Position numbers and translations under genes: made by a program
The notes under the pieces: model-generated
Told to the model about the DNA's origin: nothing
The model's input: only the letters and a program-made list of their open reading frames with translations
Database searches by the model: none
Shown here: in pieces, positions 60,601 to 64,000 of the stretch
Layout: each line of letters opens with the position of its first letter
How positions within the stretch are numbered: the stretch's first letter is position 1
Assembly (NCBI GenBank): GCA_033064195.1
Contig: JARBJD010000340.1
Coordinates: 1 to 64,000, forward strand
DNA from: Blattamonas nauphoetae
Lineage: Eukaryota > Preaxostyla > Oxymonadida
Direction: 5' to 3'
Length of the DNA stretch: 64,000 nucleotides

Positions 60601-63170
60601 ACCTTTGAGGAGCAGCTGTTGTCATCGAACAGCGTGTCAGTGCAGTTCAATCCAAATAAACCCCCTTCGATGAAGTTCACCAGAATCGCACCAAAGTCAA
60701 CCCCAACACAGCGACGGAAAAGACAATCTGAGATCCGAATTGAGCCAAGCGAAAGGTCCAGAATCCCTCCATTCATTCGCGACGAACAGTCGACGAATTG
60801 GCAGTTGCGGATGGTTCCAAGCGTCAGCGAGATCGTGCGGAATGAGATGACAGTGGAGCAGAGATCGATTTTGGTGAACGAACATTCGTCGAAGAAGAGA
60901 GTAGCAGCGTGGATAGAGATGAGAGACATTGATGGTGTTCCCGATGTGATGTCTTTGAATTCTGATGCTGTCAACGAGAATCTATTTTTGATGTGCAAGT
61001 CGATCAGAGGATGAACAATCGTCTGGTTTGAGACGGACATCGACACAGATGCAGAATCGCCAATCTCACTCCCAAAAGAAGAAATCAGGCCAGAGCCAAT
61101 CGAGCTGTCGATGGAGAGTGGTGCTGAGGAAGAGTCGCAAAGTGCCAGTTCGGAAGACTGTCGATCAAGAGAGGAGTGCATCCCGTTTCGTCCAAATCCA
61201 AGTGCGAACTGGCGAGATTCTGAGGCGAAGCCTTCATCAATTCGAAACAGGAACAAGCAATTCAGTTTCACTTCCCCCCGAATCATCTGCACGAAGCCGT
61301 TCTGCTGAGCGCGGGTCAGACGGTACGTTCCTCCGCTGATTTCCAGAAATCGTTCATTGTGTATGAAAAACGGCGATCCTTCACCAGAGATCTTAATGCT
61401 CACACCGGCAGAGATAAGCGAGAGGTGAGGAGATGTGATGATGGGAGTGGGCAAAGTCATCGCTCTGGCGATATGGACGGAATATGACGAGAACAGCTGC
61501 CGGTTCTTTCGGATGAAATCAAACGTGCGGCAGGGGATGGAGATCCCACAATAAACTGCGTCTGTTCCCATCGGCGATATCTCATACCGCGAAATTTCCA
61601 TTGGAAGGAAAATCGCAACATCATCCTTCGCCAATATCGGCGAATGCGTCGGTCTCGATGTCAGCGCAAAAGTCTTCTCGAAATGACTTGACATCATCTC
61701 AGAATCAAGGTTTGGCGTTGTAAAGCACCACCCATTGCACGTTGAGGCGGGCATATGGAACAGTACTTCTCGAATCGAGTTCAATCTTCCCGAGTTCATT
61801 CGCCAGAAAATAAATGGAATTGTTGGGTTGGGATGGGTGTTAAGGAAAGAAGATCTCACAATGGTGAGAGAGGAGTCCTGTCCATCAACAATAAGGGCAC
61901 CGTCCGAATGAGGAACGTCCAATTCAAAGATCGAGTAGCTAATCGTGATTTCATTCGTCAACACAACCAAACGGCCGTTATCCCACAAGATTTCCGATAT
62001 GAGCAGACGTAGTTGTTGAAAATCGACAGACAATGATGAGAAGGCAAGAATGGAGCCACCCAGGTGTGAACTGCAATTTGATACGTTCACGAGTGTGAAA
62101 AAACAAAATTGAATCAAGACGTGCATCCCTCCACCAGCCCCATCCGCCATCCCATCTCGAAAATCACTCTCAGAGACAAAAAGACGTGCGGTTGAGGTCA
62201 AAGGAGCGGAAACAAAAAGATGGCCTCCATTTCCTTTCGAATGGCCCTTCGAGAACGTGCATTTCGTAAGTTTCAGCAACACTTGCGTCACTTCTCCTTG
62301 AATGTCTGGCACATACGACAGACTTCCTCCATCCGCTTCGGACGAACAGTCAACAAATCGGCAATTCATGAACGATGACGACAGATCCGTAACAACTTGA
62401 GCATCTGTGAAGACCTCATTCTCATGCGTGCTTGATGTGAACGTCGTGTTTCTCACCGAGAATTCACTCGTTCGGTCTGCGCGGCTCGAGATCGTTCCAG
62501 TGATCTCATCTTGCGTTCCAACAAACTCGCTTCCTTCAACACGAATCGATGATCCGTTTCCTGACAGTGGTCGTTTGTGTGAGGTCAATGACGACACATT
62601 CAGGAACAACGACACAGCAATCGTGCTTTCTGATTTCAGTGCCGAAATCAGCGACGACGACGAAATCAGAGACACATGAGAAATCTCCATCGAACTCAGA
62701 ACGATCGTGCATGAGCTGCTGTCATCGCTCACCAGTTTCGGAATTCTGTGTGTGACAGAGTGGAATCTCACTTCTGACAGAATCAGTTCGCCATTCAACA
62801 GAGTAAACGGCTCTGAAAGTGATGGGAAGATGTCTCCACCGTCCATCACAAAACTCGAATTCTTGACATAGGCAATCGAGGCAGTGGTTTTCAGAGTCAA
62901 CTCGATGAACGAGATGGACGAGTTTTCAAGATGGAACAATCCATTGTCAACAAGCAAGAATGATGCCTCAGGCCGGGTCTTCACAAACTCGTTGATTCGA
63001 TCATGCAGTATCAGCGGGGTTCGGATGCATTCCGTGTCTGAAAACTTGATTGTAGTCGCCAAGCCATATCGCGTATTGAGAGGGTCAGAGAACGGGTCCC
63101 CGTCACGAATCACCGTTGATGGCAGGGAATAGATCATTTGTACGATGTTGATGAAATATAGAGCGATCAT
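57603..63170 (-). CDS. Giant surface beta-helix protein, arm-2 copy, 1855 aa
   Basis: The start is set at ATG 63170 (MIALYFINIVQMIYSLPS, signal peptide). The frame is open to 63326 but only with a GTG, and that part is not conserved with arm 1. Domain plan is as in the arm-1 copy: signal peptide, three beta-helix units opening with Cys-pair motifs (YCGISIPCRTFDFI, TCGSSNSPCQSIAF, FCGDSENACKTIDYI), TM segment near 1685-1715, and a short acidic-Ser tail ending SSSSEEL. Most of the protein is nearly identical to the other copy, including long silent-site identity. Blocks V1 and V2 and a shorter patch (KDITSGTPSMSLISIHAAT) are strongly different. Intact; TGA stop. Confidence 0.85.
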   Translation of the reverse strand: MIALYFINIVQMIYSLPSTVIRDGDPFSDPLNTRYGLATTIKFSDTECIRTPLILHDRINEFVKTRPEASFLLVDNGLFHLENSSISFIELTLKTTASIAYVKNSSFVMDGGDIFPSLSEPFTLLNGELILSEVRFHSVTHRIPKLVSDDSSSCTIVLSSMEISHVSLISSSSLISALKSESTIAVSLFLNVSSLTSHKRPLSGNGSSIRVEGSEFVGTQDEITGTISSRADRTSEFSVRNTTFTSSTHENEVFTDAQVVTDLSSSFMNCRFVDCSSEADGGSLSYVPDIQGEVTQVLLKLTKCTFSKGHSKGNGGHLFVSAPLTSTARLFVSESDFRDGMADGAGGGMHVLIQFCFFTLVNVSNCSSHLGGSILAFSSLSVDFQQLRLLISEILWDNGRLVVLTNEITISYSIFELDVPHSDGALIVDGQDSSLTIVRSSFLNTHPNPTIPFIFWRMNSGRLNSIREVLFHMPASTCNGWCFTTPNLDSEMMSSHFEKTFALTSRPTHSPILAKDDVAIFLPMEISRYEISPMGTDAVYCGISIPCRTFDFIRKNRQLFSSYSVHIARAMTLPTPIITSPHLSLISAGVSIKISGEGSPFFIHNERFLEISGGTYRLTRAQQNGFVQMIRGEVKLNCLFLFRIDEGFASESRQFALGFGRNGMHSSLDRQSSELALCDSSSAPLSIDSSIGSGLISSFGSEIGDSASVSMSVSNQTIVHPLIDLHIKNRFSLTASEFKDITSGTPSMSLISIHAATLFFDECSFTKIDLCSTVISFRTISLTLGTIRNCQFVDCSSRMNGGILDLSLGSIRISDCLFRRCVGVDFGAILVNFIEGGLFGLNCTDTLFDDNSCSSKVGCDIHYSDPLPRFPNVKGSRSSSRWPRITHGKDFKDNELFDFDRVTLIVSYVGADTRTCGSSNSPCQSIAFALGIIPQHLDSVTISLDGYLGPTSCSLLHQKVQMIGARRTVLEVDQKDAFSLKHSTLEVNFIQFDLFRSISRLSCFTLFNSTANLLNCQFASPGWDSFTCIVKADSSSHLSMRYSSLSLNSVRTAQTFLELARTSAVIVSLAVNLVHMDSSCHLYSFSSLSNKQIYLDSLSLSLNVNGNEFSLVKCDMSEGGWFKMNNCTFLLTNVISPICLISLQFGNSNNLPPHSIVFTQIKFDFAEYECPINHFLLLHLPSEPVGLNITLDRWTLSSADWDSLSYTTPTSDTPTSLVPVLFEHSNEFFVNESGTDFLFCGDSENACKTIDYIQNTIKTRSKEFCFIKMDTGHTLLSPICNTHHTVTVSSPDHQTLSVTGKLLSTWKMGIKCTSVMVLSSLNIFVPLAKTPPSVIIVCDSGNLSLTSVSFLSDLNRIQWPLVVAESSVVKLWSVSTPPSDPHGNSGGQSSAMFLLSNSSVTADFFESNRLSFSKASFLSLLRIEKCEGATMRNVTLENVDFDGRELLCVSESSVRLETCEFSKLKLNSSILVFVGSSREHRLVVEDVTIRTVTQQHSSLFTIFAASSEIVVSRFKISEVLIVAPQQTQMENQTPLSDHSLVEQPFSPHTSFVSDCSSNHEMALSRSLDGRRGSVFGIDLGKEGSLVMKGIRLEDIESSIGNSEGTIFIAQSCSMSKATLWNITFMECRAAQHAHLVLSFPSLERFSLTRTISQIHPLNRQKSVLILGEEKRVEPIVDFVTFRPVEFVLLALACVVGVCVVFSLVLFLPSFWWLLWCRSYRSRTTLSSRMKCCGCLQPEHGTVDGMEFGREGAVNADIDRWLGEGGYEKLKAIGIIWMPQETVQGTEGRRVEGGMGSVGDGERDGGRDRVGAEWKRTKRSQKEKRKRRVDDLETEKSETDTDSERFLLDSSSSEEL
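59895..60490 (-). other. Variable block V2 of the surface gene (arm 2)
   Basis: Counterpart of 42740-43320. After FDNELFDFD-type sequence this arm reads RVTLIVSYVGA, keeps TCGSSNSPCQSIAFALG, then runs through unrelated-looking beta-helix sequence (VTISLDGYLGPTSCSLLHQ, SLKHSTLEVNFIQFDL) until LSLSLNVNGNEFSL. Confidence 0.85.
61855..62140 (-). other. Variable block V1 of the surface gene (arm 2)
   Basis: Counterpart of 41090-41365, with changed residues concentrated in about 90 codons between near-identical flanks. Confidence 0.75.
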
Positions 63171-63290
63171 GGCATTCAATGATGATCCGGCCCAAAATGG
63201 ATGTTCCTCACATCGACGCCTTGGGACAAATGACAAAATCGTCTTCTTCTCTGTTCTCTCCACCTCTTCACCAATAGACGCGTGAGGATG

Positions 63291-63600
63291 AAGTGATATA
63301 GTTCGCCGATCGACCTCATCAAACACGATCGAATGATCGTGACATTCTCTGAGACGATCTCGACAGTATTCTCAACATTTTGAAAATAAAACGTGTTCAC
63401 ATCCATATTCGACAATTTATTACGAGAGAATAGCCTCGATGAACTACAATGTCACAACACACCTCGATCACCTTTGGCCCAGAAAGTCCACTCGTGCCAA
63501 ATCAAGATCAGACACTATGTTGAAAAAAAACAGCGATCAAACATCAGATACAATGTTGAAATGATTCAGGAAAACACAATTGTGAAGTGATAGAGTTGAA
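63291..63600. other. Intergenic stretch, no gene supported
   Basis: About 300 bases between the outer edge of the right arm and the last gene. No long frame or clear motif seen. Confidence 0.4.
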
Positions 63601-63999
63601 TTACGACCTTGTTTTGTTTCTGGTTCTCTTCTTCAGTGGTGATTTGAACACAGATCTTTCATCTTCCTCGTCAATCGTTCCATGACTGGAGTGACTGGTG
63701 TTTGTTGATGCGTCTTCATCTTCATGAGGTTGAGCGACTGTTAGATCGCGCTTCATCCCAAAACAATCTCTGAATTCTCTACTTTCCGCAGTCCATTGGA
63801 TTTCGATCATTTCACGCTCCACGACTGGCCCTCTCAAGCTTGAGTATTCATTGAACAAGAGGTCAGCGATCGACACGACTCCAATCCTGTAGGTAAGATA
63901 TTCCGGAGAATGTTTCGGCGTCTTGAAACATGTTGGTTCGTTCGGCGTATGATTCCACCTGTTCTGGTCGGACAACCCAGATGAAGTACACTTCCACAT
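63601..63999 (-). CDS. Partial hypothetical protein, C-terminal part (≥132 residues visible)
   Basis: A minus-strand frame runs from the window edge to a TAG at 63601. An ATG lies at 63999, but the true start may be beyond the window. The visible part has a short globular-looking region (YRIGVVSIADLLFNEY, EREMIEIQWTAES), then an acidic/Ser stretch (EDEDASTNTSHSSHG, DEEDERS) and ends in a basic nuclear-localisation-like tail (SPLKKRTRNKTR). A possible splice acceptor (CTACAG before GATTGGAG near 63888) means the N-terminal half could be intronic. Family not recognised. Confidence 0.45.
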   Translation of the reverse strand: MWKCTSSGLSDQNRWNHTPNEPTCFKTPKHSPEYLTYRIGVVSIADLLFNEYSSLRGPVVEREMIEIQWTAESREFRDCFGMKRDLTVAQPHEDEDASTNTSHSSHGTIDEEDERSVFKSPLKKRTRNKTRS

Positions 64000-64000
64000 T

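Larger units (their letters stand above)
53950..63290. repeat. Inverted duplication, right arm (~9.3 kb)
   Basis: Reverse-complement partner of 39930-49345, with the same two genes in the same relative order. Together the arms converge on the spacer 49346-53949. Homology begins near TACTAAGCATTTC (read on the minus strand, about 53990) and fades near TCCTCACGCGTCTATTGGTG (about 63270-63290). Confidence 0.9.

Overview
This window is nuclear DNA of a eukaryote, most likely a single-celled protist. Genes are split by short GT-AG introns of roughly 30-185 bases. The products are TRIM-like B-box, C2H2 zinc-finger, S9 peptidase, PARP and 5'-nucleotidase proteins, plus very large cell-surface proteins with chlamydial-Pmp-like beta-helix repeats, one transmembrane helix and in one case a cytosolic kinase-like fold. 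With Polinton, DIRS-like, mariner, Harbinger-like and Mutator-like elements packed together, this resembles an oxymonad/metamonad flagellate. That placement is inference; no rRNA gene is present to prove it.

Layout. (1) 1-5.4 kb: three small minus-strand genes of unknown function that share an AT-rich promoter-like block, a striking array of about ten hairpin-forming units (1.2-2.6 kb) and a 0.3 kb direct duplication. (2) 5.4-15.8 kb: a graveyard of mobile DNA. It holds tRNA-like SINE pieces, a TA-flanked 1.08 kb MITE with mirror-image 21-bp repeat arrays, a broken Polinton (integrase, unknown gene, protein-primed DNA polymerase B with an HNH-like insert), a TIR element lying in a tRNA-like sequence, and a Harbinger-like transposase interrupted only by TAG codons. 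(3) 15.8-24.0 kb: a broken DIRS-like tyrosine-recombinase retroelement with inverted terminal repeats. A mariner with a whole transposase frame and a 1.9 kb Mutator-like element carrying gene fragments are nested in it. (4) 24.7-25.7 kb: a near-perfect foldback element. (5) 26.1-39.2 kb: host genes for a zinc-finger protein, an S9 serine peptidase, a double-B-box coiled-coil protein and a 2257-residue receptor-like surface protein ending in a pseudokinase. (6) 39.9-63.3 kb: a large inverted duplication. Each roughly 9.4 kb arm carries a surface beta-helix gene followed by a gene fusing a U-box-like domain to a PARP catalytic domain. The arms converge on a 4.6 kb spacer holding a TIR element and a six-exon membrane-anchored ecto-5'-nucleotidase-like gene. 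(7) The window ends in a partial minus-strand gene.

The arms are a mosaic. Most coding sequence is almost identical between them, yet a few blocks inside the surface gene and the PARP gene are strongly different, and the intergenic DNA between the paired genes differs clearly. Both copies keep open reading frames. This pattern suggests gene conversion between inverted paralogues with protected variable cassettes, as in systems that diversify surface proteins. It is the best candidate here for an undescribed biological system, together with the U-box/PARP fusion and the hairpin satellite near the left end.
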